27,189 nt of DNA from JBFLXN01 sp040755715 [NCBI: Candidatus Edwardsbacteria bacterium] (lineage in GTDB: Bacteria; Edwardsbacteria; AC1; JBFLXN01): assembly GCA_040755715.1 (NCBI GenBank), contig JBFLXN010000015.1, positions 1 to 27,189 of the forward strand. Reading direction: 5' to 3'. Below are positions 6,934 to 14,485 of the stretch, piece after piece. Below the pieces are notes generated by a model. That model did no database searches and was not told the DNA's origin. It saw only the letters and a program-made list of their open reading frames with translations. The position numbers were made by a program, and so were the translations under genes. How positions within the stretch are numbered: the stretch's first letter is position 1; every line of letters starts with the position of its first letter.

Positions 6934-7806
6934 CTATTTTTTGAGAACTTGCTTGACTAAATCTGGAATATCTTTTAATGTCTGGGAAATCACTGCTTCA
7001 TTTTCTTTTAAGGTTTTGATTTTACTCTCGGCTGTCCCCATATTTCCTTCAATTAGGGCACCAGCATGTCCTAATCGCTTGCCTGATGGTGCTGCCAAAC
7101 CAGCGATATAGGCAACCACCGGTTTTTTCATCTCCTTGACAAATGGTGCCGCCATCTCTTCATAGACACCGCCAATCTCGCCGGCTAAAACCACAGCATC
7201 TGTTTCTGGGTCCTCTTCAAACATTTTTAACACATCTTCAAAATTACAGCCGATAATAGGGTCGCCACCAATTCCCACTGAGGTGCTCTCGCCCAATCCT
7301 GCTAAGTTTAGTGAATTGGCGATATAATAAGTAATAGAACCACTGCGTGCCACTGTTCCAATCCTGCCGGGTTGAAAGGCAATTTTCGGCAACATACCTA
7401 CGAGAGATTTACCAGGACTAATTAAACCGGGGGTATTTCCACCTAAGACTAAAGTTCCTTTTGCTTTTGCCACATCACGAATTTTTAACATATCGTGAAC
7501 TGGAATTCTCTCGGTAATGAGGACAACCAGTTTTAGACCGGCTTCAATTGCTTCTAATACGGCATCTTTAGCAAATCGTGCTGGCACCCAGACACTGGAG
7601 ACTGACGTCTGTGGGTAATCCTTCAGACATTCTTTAACCGTATTATAGACTGGCACATCATGAACTTTCTGTCCACCTTTTCCTGGGGTAACGCCACCAA
7701 CAATTTTGGTTCCGTATTCAAGCATCAACTTTGTATGAGTTTGGGCATTTGCTCCAGTAATTCCCTGAACGATTACTTCGGTATTTTCGTTAATCAAGAT
7801 AGCCAT
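6934..7806 (-). CDS. sucD: Succinyl-CoA synthetase (succinate-CoA ligase) alpha subunit
   Basis: 290 aa, full family length. The alpha subunit binds CoA and carries the phospho-histidine of the succinyl-CoA + NDP + Pi to succinate + CoA + NTP reaction. The N-terminal Rossmann CoA-binding part is visible ([12 protein letters not shown], then GGVTPGKGG at 37-45), as are the phosphate-site [11 protein letters not shown] (176-186) and the active-site His247 in KRLGHAGA, matching His246 of the E. coli enzyme. The beta subunit gene (sucC) is not in this window, which is unusual because the pair is normally adjacent. It is the last gene of the dcw-direction run, 319 bases after ftsZ. Its start region, including the GAGG ribosome site, lies in a repeat (7803-7829) also found at the murE start. 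Confidence 0.93.
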   Translation of the reverse strand: MAILINENTEVIVQGITGANAQTHTKLMLEYGTKIVGGVTPGKGGQKVHDVPVYNTVKECLKDYPQTSVSSVWVPARFAKDAVLEAIEAGLKLVVLITERIPVHDMLKIRDVAKAKGTLVLGGNTPGLISPGKSLVGMLPKIAFQPGRIGTVARSGSITYYIANSLNLAGLGESTSVGIGGDPIIGCNFEDVLKMFEEDPETDAVVLAGEIGGVYEEMAAPFVKEMKKPVVAYIAGLAAPSGKRLGHAGALIEGNMGTAESKIKTLKENEAVISQTLKDIPDLVKQVLKK

Positions 7807-7829
7807 AAGATAACCCTCACTTCGTTCGG
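7803..7829. repeat. CATAAGATAA...CTTCGTTCGG repeat supplying the sucD start
   Basis: A copy of a roughly 28-bp repeat, also present at 7939-7968 (diverged) and 22171-22198 (murE start). Read on the minus strand it runs CCGAACGAAGTGAGG, then TTATCTTATG, so it provides both the Shine-Dalgarno GAGG and the ATG of sucD. Confidence 0.7.
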
Positions 7830-8125
7830 ATTAAAATCAAAAATCAAATATCAAAAACACATATCAAAATCCAAAATTTTAAAACCTTGTTAAATTTTGG
7901 CATTGTCATTTTACATTCTGAATTATTGAAGTTCCTATGCCATAAGATAAGCCTCGCTGTCGCTCGGCATAAATGCAAATATTCCCGACTCGTCGGGACA
8001 AAAATCAAAATTTCGGAATTTATCTTAAGGAAAATATTTTTATTCCTTAATTTTGTCCGATGACTCCGTATTCCCGATGAAAATCGGGACATCGGAGATA
8101 TTTGACTTTTGATATTTGATTTTTC
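7830..8125. repeat. Non-coding gap ftsZ-sucD packed with inverted repeats
   Basis: No gene is seen. The outer arms are arrays of ATCAAAA/ATCAAAT units (about 7832-7880) facing TTTTGATATTTGA units (about 8098-8125). Inside are a copy of the sucD-start repeat (7939-7968), a TCCCGA-CTCG-TCGGGA hairpin (7983-7998), TTAAGGAA/TTCCTTAA arms near 8021-8050, and a stem of CTCCG (8064-8068) and TCCCGAT (8072-8078) pairing with ATCGGGA (8083-8089) and CGGAG (8093-8097), loop GAAA. None has a clean T-run for ftsZ termination. Confidence 0.7.
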
Positions 8126-9280
8126 TTAGTCCATTTGTTTCCTCATAAAAGTTGGCACTTCCAAATCATCAGGATTGAAAGTCTTTATCTTTCCTTTTTC
8201 CACAATATAGTTGAGGCTGGCCTTTTCCTTTCGTTTGAAGGTCGGTCTGGTAAGGTCTTCCCGATAGAGTTTGAAATCAATTGTTTTTTCCTGAACCTGG
8301 GGAATCTCTTCTTTGACATTCTGTGGTGTTCCTAATCCTGTGGCAATTACGGTAACTCTCATTTCGTCTGTAAGGGCCTCATCAATTACCGCACCAAAGA
8401 TGATATTGGCTTCGTCACCAGCCGCATTTTCTACTACCCCTGCCGCTTCCCCTGCTTCGTGTAAACCCAGCTCCCTACCACCAGTGACATTGATTAAAAT
8501 ACTTTTGGCCCCATTGATAGAAATGTCATCAAGTAGTGGTGAAGAAATGGCTTCCTGAGCAGCAGCGGTGGCCCGATTTTCTCCAGAGGCAATACCTGTT
8601 CCCATCCAGGCATCGCCTCTCTCTAACATAACCGACCGGACATCAGCAAAATCAAGATTGATTAGTCCTGGCACGATGATTAAATCAGAGATTGACCTAG
8701 TAGCTCGGAATAAGATTTCATCAGCCATTTTGAAAGCTTCTAAAATGCTACATTGTTTACCAGCAACCGCAAAGAGTTTTTGATTTGAAATACTAATCAG
8801 TGTGTCCACTCTTTCCTTCAATTCTGCCAGGCCTTCTTCTGCTTGGCGCATCCGGTGGCGACCTTCAAATTCAAATGGTTTGGTGACGATAGCTACCGTG
8901 AGAATTTTCTTTTCTCTAGCCAGTTCAGCAATTATCGGAGCCGCTCCTGTTCCTGTGCCACCTCCCATACCGGCTGTGATAAAAAGCATATCGGTATCCT
9001 GAATAGCCTCAGCAATCTTGTCCTTATCCTCTTCAATTGCCTGACGACCAATTTTGGGGTCACCACCTGTTCCCAGACCACGGGTAGATTTTGTCCCTAT
9101 CTGGATTCGCTGTGGGGCTTTTGATTTGGAGAGAACCTGCAAGTCAGTATTAGTAGCAATAAATTCAACGCCACTAAGACCCGCTTCCATCATCCGATTA
9201 ACGGCGTTCCCTCCTGCCCCGCCTACGCCAATTACCTTTATCTTGGCTTGAGGCGTCAATTCCTCTTCAAATTGAAACAT
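8126..9280 (-). CDS. ftsZ: Cell division GTPase FtsZ
   Basis: 384 aa, normal length. FtsZ is the tubulin homologue that polymerises into the division ring at mid-cell. The GTP-binding segment GVGGAGGN (18-25), the tubulin signature GGGTGTG (106-112) and the T7 synergy loop NLDFADV (208-214) are intact. The conserved C-terminal peptide is LEVPTFMRKQ (373-382), the site that binds FtsA. It is preceded by a Lys/Arg/Glu-rich linker. The ATG at 9280 has an AGGAGG ribosome site 9 bases upstream. It follows ftsA after a 134-base gap that holds a small degenerate repeat (GATATGCTG units, about 9340-9366) and possible pairing of TGGTACGG with CCGTATCA. Confidence 0.98.
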   Translation of the reverse strand: MFQFEEELTPQAKIKVIGVGGAGGNAVNRMMEAGLSGVEFIATNTDLQVLSKSKAPQRIQIGTKSTRGLGTGGDPKIGRQAIEEDKDKIAEAIQDTDMLFITAGMGGGTGTGAAPIIAELAREKKILTVAIVTKPFEFEGRHRMRQAEEGLAELKERVDTLISISNQKLFAVAGKQCSILEAFKMADEILFRATRSISDLIIVPGLINLDFADVRSVMLERGDAWMGTGIASGENRATAAAQEAISSPLLDDISINGAKSILINVTGGRELGLHEAGEAAGVVENAAGDEANIIFGAVIDEALTDEMRVTVIATGLGTPQNVKEEIPQVQEKTIDFKLYREDLTRPTFKRKEKASLNYIVEKGKIKTFNPDDLEVPTFMRKQMD

Positions 9281-9414
9281 TTTAACTTACCTCCTCTTCT
9301 GACTTTTGTTTGTGTCAAATTTGACCACGAAGTGTGAAACGATAATATGCTGATATGCTGGTACGGAAAAGCTTTTTACTTATCAATATATCACCGTATC
9401 AACGCCGTTTGTTC

Positions 9415-10650
9415 TTAGAAAAAATCTCCAAACCAACTTCGCATCTTACGCACAATCTTCTCAAAGAGATTTGCTTCAGTCGCTCCTTGTAATCCTTCCT
9501 TATCCAGATTTTCCTTACCGTAGAGGACAAGTCCAACTCCGGTAGCATGAATTGGGTCTTTTACAGAGTCCACCAATCCGCTTACTCCGTAGGGAATCCC
9601 AACTTTTACTGGCAGATTGAAGACCTGTTCAGCCAATTCCGCCATTCCTGGCATCTTGGCTGTCCCACCGGTTAAGACAATACCAGCCGCTAAAAGATCG
9701 GCAAAATCTGTCCTTTTAATTTCTCTTAAGGCCAAACTGAAAATTTCTTCCATTCTCGGTTCAATAATCGCCGCCAAAACTTGCCGGCTAACTTCTCTCT
9801 CTTCTCGCCCACCTACACCCGGCACTTTGATTGTTTCATCACCTTTTACCAAAGAAGTCATAGCACAACCATATTTTTTCTTAATGTCTTCTGCCTGAGC
9901 CGTGGGAGTCCGCAAGCCAATGGCCACATCATTCGTTACATTGTTGCCACCCAGTCCAATGACCCCGGTGTGACGAATGGAACCTTCAAAGAACAGGGCG
10001 ATATCCATTGTGCCCCCCCCGATGTCAAGGAGTGCCACACCTAATTCTCTTTCATCAGCATTTAACACGGCATAACTGGAAGCCAAAGGTTGTAAAGCCA
10101 AATCTCGGACCTTTAAACCAGTCCGTTCAATTGATTTGTAAATGTTTTGGGCTGAGGTAACTGCCCCGGTTACAATGTGAACTTCCGCTTCTAATCTCAC
10201 ACCCGACATACCAATTGGGTCTTTAATCCCCGGTTGGTCATCAACGATGAATGATTGTGGAATAACATGGATGATTTCTCTATCCATTGGAATAGCAACG
10301 GCTCTGGCTTGTTCAGTAACCCTGTCTATGTCGGACTTAGTAATTTCGTTACCAGTTCTGGAAACGGCAATCACTCCTTTGGAATTGATTGAACGAACAT
10401 GGTCACCGGCGATACCAGCGTAGACAGAATCAATTTTTACCCCCGCCATTAGTTCTGCCTCAGCCACGGCCTTCTCAATTGATTGGACTGTCTTTTCTAA
10501 ATTAACCACTACTCCCCGCCTCAATCCTTCGGACGGACTGGTGCCTACACCTACTACTTTCAATTCATCATTCTCACCAATTTCCGCAATAATACAGGCA
10601 ATTTTGGTAGTGCCAAGGTCAAGTCCAACCACAGTATTTCCTTTAGGCAT
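9415..10650 (-). CDS. ftsA: Cell division protein FtsA
   Basis: 411 aa from the ATG at 10650, chosen because GGGAGG lies 8-9 bases before it; the GTG at 10659 overlaps that ribosome site. FtsA is an actin-family ATPase that tethers FtsZ to the membrane and recruits later division proteins. Actin-fold phosphate loops are visible: VVGLDLGTTKIACII near the N-terminus, LLDIGGGTMDIALF in the middle and GIVLTGGTAKMPGM later. The C-terminus (LFEKIVRKMRSWFGDFF) is an amphipathic membrane-targeting helix. A G8 tract at 10013-10020 encodes the Gly-Gly-Gly of the phosphate loop. It sits between the S23-type gene and ftsZ; no ftsQ precedes it. Confidence 0.97.
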   Translation of the reverse strand: MPKGNTVVGLDLGTTKIACIIAEIGENDELKVVGVGTSPSEGLRRGVVVNLEKTVQSIEKAVAEAELMAGVKIDSVYAGIAGDHVRSINSKGVIAVSRTGNEITKSDIDRVTEQARAVAIPMDREIIHVIPQSFIVDDQPGIKDPIGMSGVRLEAEVHIVTGAVTSAQNIYKSIERTGLKVRDLALQPLASSYAVLNADERELGVALLDIGGGTMDIALFFEGSIRHTGVIGLGGNNVTNDVAIGLRTPTAQAEDIKKKYGCAMTSLVKGDETIKVPGVGGREEREVSRQVLAAIIEPRMEEIFSLALREIKRTDFADLLAAGIVLTGGTAKMPGMAELAEQVFNLPVKVGIPYGVSGLVDSVKDPIHATGVGLVLYGKENLDKEGLQGATEANLFEKIVRKMRSWFGDFF

Positions 10651-10678
10651 CTTTTTCACCTCCCTTCTCTAAATCAAA

Positions 10679-10805
10679 TGTTACATAAGGTTACGAAAGT
10701 TACTTAAGGTTACGGAAAGTTACCTACATCTTCTCCGTAACATTCCGTAACATTCCCTAACTTTCCATAATCTTCCGCAACTTTTTAAATGTTACTTAAG
10801 GTTAC
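10679..10805. repeat. Downstream GTTAC-type arrays of the S23 unit
   Basis: On the plus strand GTTAC units (10681-10726) are followed by facing GTAAC units (10737-10783), then GTTACTTAAGGTTAC (10791-10805), which forms the 3' end of the S23 gene. Read on the minus strand, the middle segment contains TGTTACGGAGAAGATG, almost the same as the start of the S23 gene (ATGTTACAGAGAAGATG at 11223). This is followed by a second copy of the gene-end motif GTAACCTTAAGTAAC. The arrangement looks like the collapsed remains of a second copy of the unit. Confidence 0.65.
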
Positions 10806-11223
10806 ATTTCCTGAATCGCTCTCCGGGAGTTCTCCACGTTCCTTCTCGTTTCATTTGATATAAAGATTTAATATACTGTCCCGCCATATAAGTAGCACTT
10901 TGAAATAATTGCGAGAATTCATTAAATTCTTCTTCACTAATTAAACCGTCTTCTCTGCAGTCTTCGACATCACCACTTAGCTCCTCTAAAGAGCCAAGAC
11001 TAATCCTAATACTATGGATATATTCACCTATGGAACCCTTTCTGTAGCCCTCCCTTATATTTTGTTTTGCACTTCTTGATGCATCTCTCATTTGAGAGAC
11101 TAATCTTAGATGGGTTTTGGTAAATCTCTCCGTAATCTTATAGATAAACCTGCGGATCTGACAAATATCCTGATAAAACTTTAAATGTTCATAGGCTGGC
11201 TTCTGCCATCTTCTCTGTAACAT
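10792..11223 (-). CDS. Four-helix-bundle protein, S23 / 23S rRNA intervening-sequence (IVP) family
   Basis: 143 aa. The pattern fits the S23/IVP family: an N-terminal YEHLKFYQDICQIRRFIYKI helix, then QMRDASRSAKQNIREGY, then a hydrophobic/charged helix with SLGSLEELSGDVEDC and a final helix with FQSATYMAGQYIKSLY. Relatives occur as free-standing genes, as inserts in 23S rRNA genes, and as Avd, the accessory protein of diversity-generating retroelements; no reverse transcriptase or template repeat is seen here. The start codon and its GGAAGG ribosome site lie in the upstream 10-bp array, and the last four codons (CNLK) in the downstream array, so the gene and its repeats look like one unit. It begins about 46 bases after the murB stop, where ddl or ftsQ would often be found. 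Function unknown; it is not obviously a division gene. Confidence 0.85.
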   Translation of the reverse strand: MLQRRWQKPAYEHLKFYQDICQIRRFIYKITERFTKTHLRLVSQMRDASRSAKQNIREGYRKGSIGEYIHSIRISLGSLEELSGDVEDCREDGLISEEEFNEFSQLFQSATYMAGQYIKSLYQMKREGTWRTPGERFRKCNLK

Positions 11224-11265
11224 TATGTAACCTTCCGTAACCTTCCCTAACCTTCCCTAACCTTC
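11217..11265. repeat. 10-bp tandem array upstream of the S23 gene
   Basis: On the minus strand, consecutive 10-bp units read GGTTAGGGAA (twice), GGTTACGGAA and GGTTACATAA, and a fifth, degenerate unit contains the S23 start codon. The array starts 4 bases after the murB stop codon, so it marks the exact junction between dcw sequence and the S23 unit. Confidence 0.8.
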
Positions 11266-11268
11266 TTT

Positions 11269-12177
11269 CTAGATGTCCTCCCCTACAATTTTAACTTCTA
11301 ACATTAGTTCTACATTAAATTCTTGATAGACTAATTTTTTTACTTGTTCAATTAGTTTAAGCACCTCTGTGGCTTTAGCCCCCCCCCGATTGATAATAAA
11401 ATTGGGGTGTTTTTTTGAGACCCGGGCTGCTCCACACCTAAGGCCCCTCCCTCCAGCCACGGCAATCAACCGACGCGCCGAATCCTGTGGTGGATTCTTA
11501 AAGATACATCCCGCCGAAGGTAATGAGAGAGGCTGATTTTTCTTGCGCTTCATCAAGAGTTCGGTGACTGTTCTCTTAATCACTGCCTGTTTACCCTCTT
11601 TTAACTGAAGGGTAGCTTCGGTCACCAGGAAATCTAAAGGAAGCTTTGTCTGACGATAGGCAAAGCCAATTTCCTTTTGCTTTAATATTTGTTCTTTCCC
11701 CGAAAAATAGACCCCTTTTATCTCTTTAACTACATTTCCTATTTCCCCACCGTAAGCACCCGCATTCATTATTACTGCCCCCCCCACTGTCCCTGGAATT
11801 CCGGTGGCAAATTCCATTCCCGTCAGAGAATTAGCTATGGTAAAATTTATCAGTTGGGACAAAGTAACACCGGACCCCGCACAAATAGAATCGTCTTTTC
11901 TTTCAATAAAATTAAACCCTTTGGTTGTTTTGATTACTATCCCACGAAAACCAGTATCACTAACTAAAAGATTCGTCCCCTTGCCAATTACTAATAAAGG
12001 AATTCTCTCTCGATGGACGATTTTGAGGATTATCTTTAGGTCAAAAAGATTTGAAGGATATATCAGTAAATCTGCCGGACCTCCGATACGAAATGAAGTG
12101 TGACAACTCATCAGCTCATTAAAATAGCATCGGCCCTGAACCACTTTGGCAATTTCCTGATAGACTTTTCTCTTCAT
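11269..12177 (-). CDS. murB: UDP-N-acetylenolpyruvoylglucosamine reductase MurB
   Basis: 302 aa from the ATG at 12177. A GTG at 12198 would add 7 residues, but it lies in a repeat and neither start has a good ribosome site. The enzyme is an FAD/NADPH enzyme giving UDP-MurNAc in the cytoplasm. FAD-binding motifs are SFRIGGPAD (28-36), VIGKGTNLLV (63-72) and GMEFATGIPGTVGGAVIMNAGAYGGE (120-145, key Gly and Asn residues present). The proton donor normally written GSxFKNP reads AGCIFKNP, so Cys224 replaces Ser; other MurB enzymes are known with Cys here. Glu294 (MLEVKIVG) is the second acid. There are two poly-G tracts (11379-11387, 11778-11785) at Gly-Gly codons. Confidence 0.95.
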   Translation of the reverse strand: MKRKVYQEIAKVVQGRCYFNELMSCHTSFRIGGPADLLIYPSNLFDLKIILKIVHRERIPLLVIGKGTNLLVSDTGFRGIVIKTTKGFNFIERKDDSICAGSGVTLSQLINFTIANSLTGMEFATGIPGTVGGAVIMNAGAYGGEIGNVVKEIKGVYFSGKEQILKQKEIGFAYRQTKLPLDFLVTEATLQLKEGKQAVIKRTVTELLMKRKKNQPLSLPSAGCIFKNPPQDSARRLIAVAGGRGLRCGAARVSKKHPNFIINRGGAKATEVLKLIEQVKKLVYQEFNVELMLEVKIVGEDI

Positions 12178-12189
12178 TTTGGTATCGTC

Positions 12190-12337
12190 ATTAGCCACGA
12201 ATGAACACGAATAAACACTAAGAGAAACTTACAGAAATTGATAGAAATTTGTTGAAACTTGTGGAAATTTATTGAAACTTATCTGGTTTCTATGAATTTC
12301 TATCAATTTCTACAAATTTCCATAAATTTCTTCATTT
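12190..12337. repeat. 10-nt arrays in opposing orientation between murB and murC
   Basis: First comes a short ACGAATGAACACGAATAAAC array (12197-12216). Then six consecutive 10-nt units of the type GAAATTTATT/GAAACTTGTG (12223-12282) are followed by the same units inverted (TTTCTATGAA, TTTCTATCAA, TTTCTACAAA, about 12287-12337). The two halves can pair as one long imperfect hairpin. There are no spacers as in CRISPR and no gene. The array lies between the murC stop (12358) and the murB start. Confidence 0.75.
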
Positions 12338-12357
12338 GGTATCCTTGGGCAAAATAA

Positions 12358-13722
12358 CTATGATTTTCTTAGAAATTCCTCACCCACCTTCCAGATATCT
12401 CCTGCTCCCAGGGTAATAACCAAATCTCCTTTTTTAGCCACATTCTTGAGATAAGGGGCAATCTGGTCTTTCTCAGAAAGATAAGTCACATCCCGATGTC
12501 CAAATTCCCTAGCCGCCTGAGCAATAAGTTCTCCACTTACCCCAGGTATAGGTTCTTCTCTGGCAGGATAGACATCGGCAATGATTAAGATATCTGCTTG
12601 ATAGAAGGCACTGCCGAATTCTCTAAAGAAATCTCTGGTTCTTGAATAAAGATGAGGTTGAAAGACAGCAACTACCCGGCAGTCAAAACTATCTTTAGCC
12701 GCTTTGAGAGTAGCTTCAATTTCCGTGGGATGATGTGCATAGTCATCAATCACCTTGATTCCTTTGATTTCACCTTTAATTTCAAACCGACGATAAACAC
12801 CACTAAATTCTGAGAGGGCGGTCTTTATTTTCTCAAGAGGAATCCCCAGTTCTAATCCGGTGGCTAAAGCCGCCAACGAATTCTTTACATTATGAACCCC
12901 TGGGACTTTTAATTCTATTTTACCTAATTCTCCTCTACTATTATAGGCTATATATTCTGTCTCTATTCCCTTAAATTTAATATTTCTGGCCTGAAGTTCA
13001 GCTTGAGAACTAAGACCGTAAGTGACATATCGCTTTTCAATTCTGGGAATAATTTCTTGAACACCTTTTTCATCCAGACAGAGAACAGTTACTCCGTAGA
13101 AAGGAACCTTATTAACAAATTCCACAAAGGTATGCTTAATTTCTGCAAAGTCCCGGTAACAATCAAGGTGTTCGGCTTCAATAGTAGTAACCACAGCAAT
13201 AGTGGGGGTAAGTTTAAGGAATGAGCGGTCAAACTCATCCGCTTCTGTCACTAAGAATTCTCCTGTGCCGATTTGAGCGTTAGAACCAAAATTTCTCACT
13301 ACCCCCCCCACAATAACTGTCGGCTCAAGTGCACCCTTAGTGAGAACTAGGCCAATCATGGAAGTAGTCGTTGTCTTCCCATGAGTCCCAGCAACAGCCA
13401 CCCCGTATTTCATTCGCATCAGTTCAGCCAACATTTCGGCTCTGCGGATGATAGGAATCTTCTGCTCTTTAGCTGCAATTACTTCTGGATTATCTTCTTT
13501 CACTGCTGAAGAAATAACTACCACATCAACATTTCCCAAATTTTCTTTTCTATGACCCTCAAAGATTTTTGCACCTAACTTCTGCAATCTATCTGTTATT
13601 TCAGTTAATTTGAGGTCAGAACCACTCACCTGATAGCCAAGGTTGATGAGAATTTCCGCAATGCCGCTCATTCCAATCCCACCAATCCCGACAAAATAAA
13701 TTCGTTTTATGTGCTTAAACAT
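12358..13722 (-). CDS. murC: UDP-N-acetylmuramate-L-alanine ligase MurC
   Basis: 454 aa from the ATG at 13722, which has GGAGG 9 bases upstream; a farther ATG at 13740 overlaps that site. The enzyme adds L-Ala to UDP-MurNAc with ATP, the first step of the stem peptide. The N-terminal UDP-binding loop is GIGGIGMSG (12-20), the ATP loop is GTHGKTTTT (112-120), and DDYAHHPTEI is the MurC-type third-domain motif. HTFVEFVNKVPFYG fits the central domain. A G8 tract (13302-13309) encodes Gly-Gly in IVGGVVRNF. Upstream lies the SPOR lipoprotein gene across a repeat-filled gap. Confidence 0.97.
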   Translation of the reverse strand: MFKHIKRIYFVGIGGIGMSGIAEILINLGYQVSGSDLKLTEITDRLQKLGAKIFEGHRKENLGNVDVVVISSAVKEDNPEVIAAKEQKIPIIRRAEMLAELMRMKYGVAVAGTHGKTTTTSMIGLVLTKGALEPTVIVGGVVRNFGSNAQIGTGEFLVTEADEFDRSFLKLTPTIAVVTTIEAEHLDCYRDFAEIKHTFVEFVNKVPFYGVTVLCLDEKGVQEIIPRIEKRYVTYGLSSQAELQARNIKFKGIETEYIAYNSRGELGKIELKVPGVHNVKNSLAALATGLELGIPLEKIKTALSEFSGVYRRFEIKGEIKGIKVIDDYAHHPTEIEATLKAAKDSFDCRVVAVFQPHLYSRTRDFFREFGSAFYQADILIIADVYPAREEPIPGVSGELIAQAAREFGHRDVTYLSEKDQIAPYLKNVAKKGDLVITLGAGDIWKVGEEFLRKS

Positions 13723-13789
13723 ATTAACACCCTCCGCCATCCGCCTTCTGCAATCCCTTTTGAGTGGTCAGCGGATAACAGTTATCCCA

Positions 13790-13866
13790 AATAATGCGTG
13801 AAGAAATCACGAATAAATTTCCATTTATTTGATTTTATTAGTGTTAATTCGTGTTCATTCGTGGTT
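13790..13866. repeat. GTGTTAATTC-type 10-nt array before murC
   Basis: Units GTGTTAATTC, GTGTTCATTC and GTGGTTAATG (about 13841-13870) form a 10-nt array, with an opposed CGTGAAGAAATCACGAAT segment at about 13796-13814. Related units occur at the murB start (12190-12216) and just before ftsI (23748-23778). Confidence 0.6.
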
Positions 13867-13882
13867 AATGCATAATCTGGCA

Positions 13883-14311
13883 TTATTTTCCCATTTCCAC
13901 TACAAAGGCATCAGTATAGCCATTTGTTTTAGCTTTATCTTTTAAGACAAAAGCCTCCTCCATGGTAAAACAATCTCCTATCCAAACCTTGAAGTAAGGT
14001 GGTGCATTGACAACATAGACAGCTAAACTCAATTTTTGCCTCGCTTCTTCCGCTATTTTCCAAGCATTCTCTCTACTTGAGGAAACAAAGATTTGAATCC
14101 TATAGCGTGCCTCCTGTATAGGTAATGGAGAAACTTGGGAAGGAGGAGATGGTTTGACACCTACCTCTTCCGGCTGAATCTGAACTGGCGTCGCCTTTTT
14201 CTCCTCAGTAATTTCCTTTGTCTCTCTTTTCTTAAATAGACTGCAACTGATAAGAAGAAAAGCGCTCAGAAGAATTATCCCCAGACAACGAGGCCAATGA
14301 AAGTAAGTCAT
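13883..14311 (-). CDS. SPOR-domain lipoprotein
   Basis: 142 aa from the ATG at 14311, supported by GGAGG 6 bases upstream; the longer frame only translates the repeat array above it. The N-terminus is a lipoprotein signal (CLGIILLSAFLLISC, lipobox LISC), so the product should be anchored to a membrane after export. A charged and Pro-rich linker follows. The C-terminal ~75 residues form a SPOR domain (YRIQIFVSSSRENAWKIAE, then YFKVWIGDCFTMEEA and TDAFVVEM), a fold that binds denuded septal glycan. It lies between murG and murC. A division-site role comparable to FtsN or DedD is inference from domain and location. Confidence 0.85.
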   Translation of the reverse strand: MTYFHWPRCLGIILLSAFLLISCSLFKKRETKEITEEKKATPVQIQPEEVGVKPSPPSQVSPLPIQEARYRIQIFVSSSRENAWKIAEEARQKLSLAVYVVNAPPYFKVWIGDCFTMEEAFVLKDKAKTNGYTDAFVVEMGK

Positions 14312-14344
14312 AAAAACCTCCTTATTCTTAGTAGCCACAAATTG

Positions 14345-14485
14345 ACCCAGAAATACGGAAACTGATAGAAATTTATTGAAATTGATAGAAACTTGTAATA
14401 AAGAACAATAAATTTCCACAAGTTTCCAAAAATTTCTATGAACTTCTATTCTTTTGTGTTATTCTGTGTATTTCTGTGGCTTAAG
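14345..14485. repeat. 10-nt arrays in opposing orientation between SPOR gene and murG
   Basis: Units GAAACTGATA, GAAATTTATT, GAAATTGATA and GAAACTTGTA (about 14362-14400) face AAATTTCCAC, AAGTTTCCAA and AAATTTCTAT (about 14409-14450). A third array (GTGTTATTCT, GTGTATTTCT, GTGGCTTAAG, 14456-14485) is translated as the MurG C-terminus. This is the same architecture as 12223-12337. Confidence 0.7.

Noticed and set aside
7844-8092. 82-aa minus-strand frame in the ftsZ-sucD gap
   Set aside because: Composed of repeat and hairpin sequence with no ribosome site or domain.
10792-11223. Avd-like protein as part of a diversity-generating retroelement
   Set aside because: No reverse transcriptase, template repeat or variable C-type lectin target is present in the window.
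12223-12337. Regularly spaced repeats as a possible CRISPR array
   Set aside because: Units are 10 nt, contiguous and degenerate, without spacers, and inverted halfway; no cas genes.
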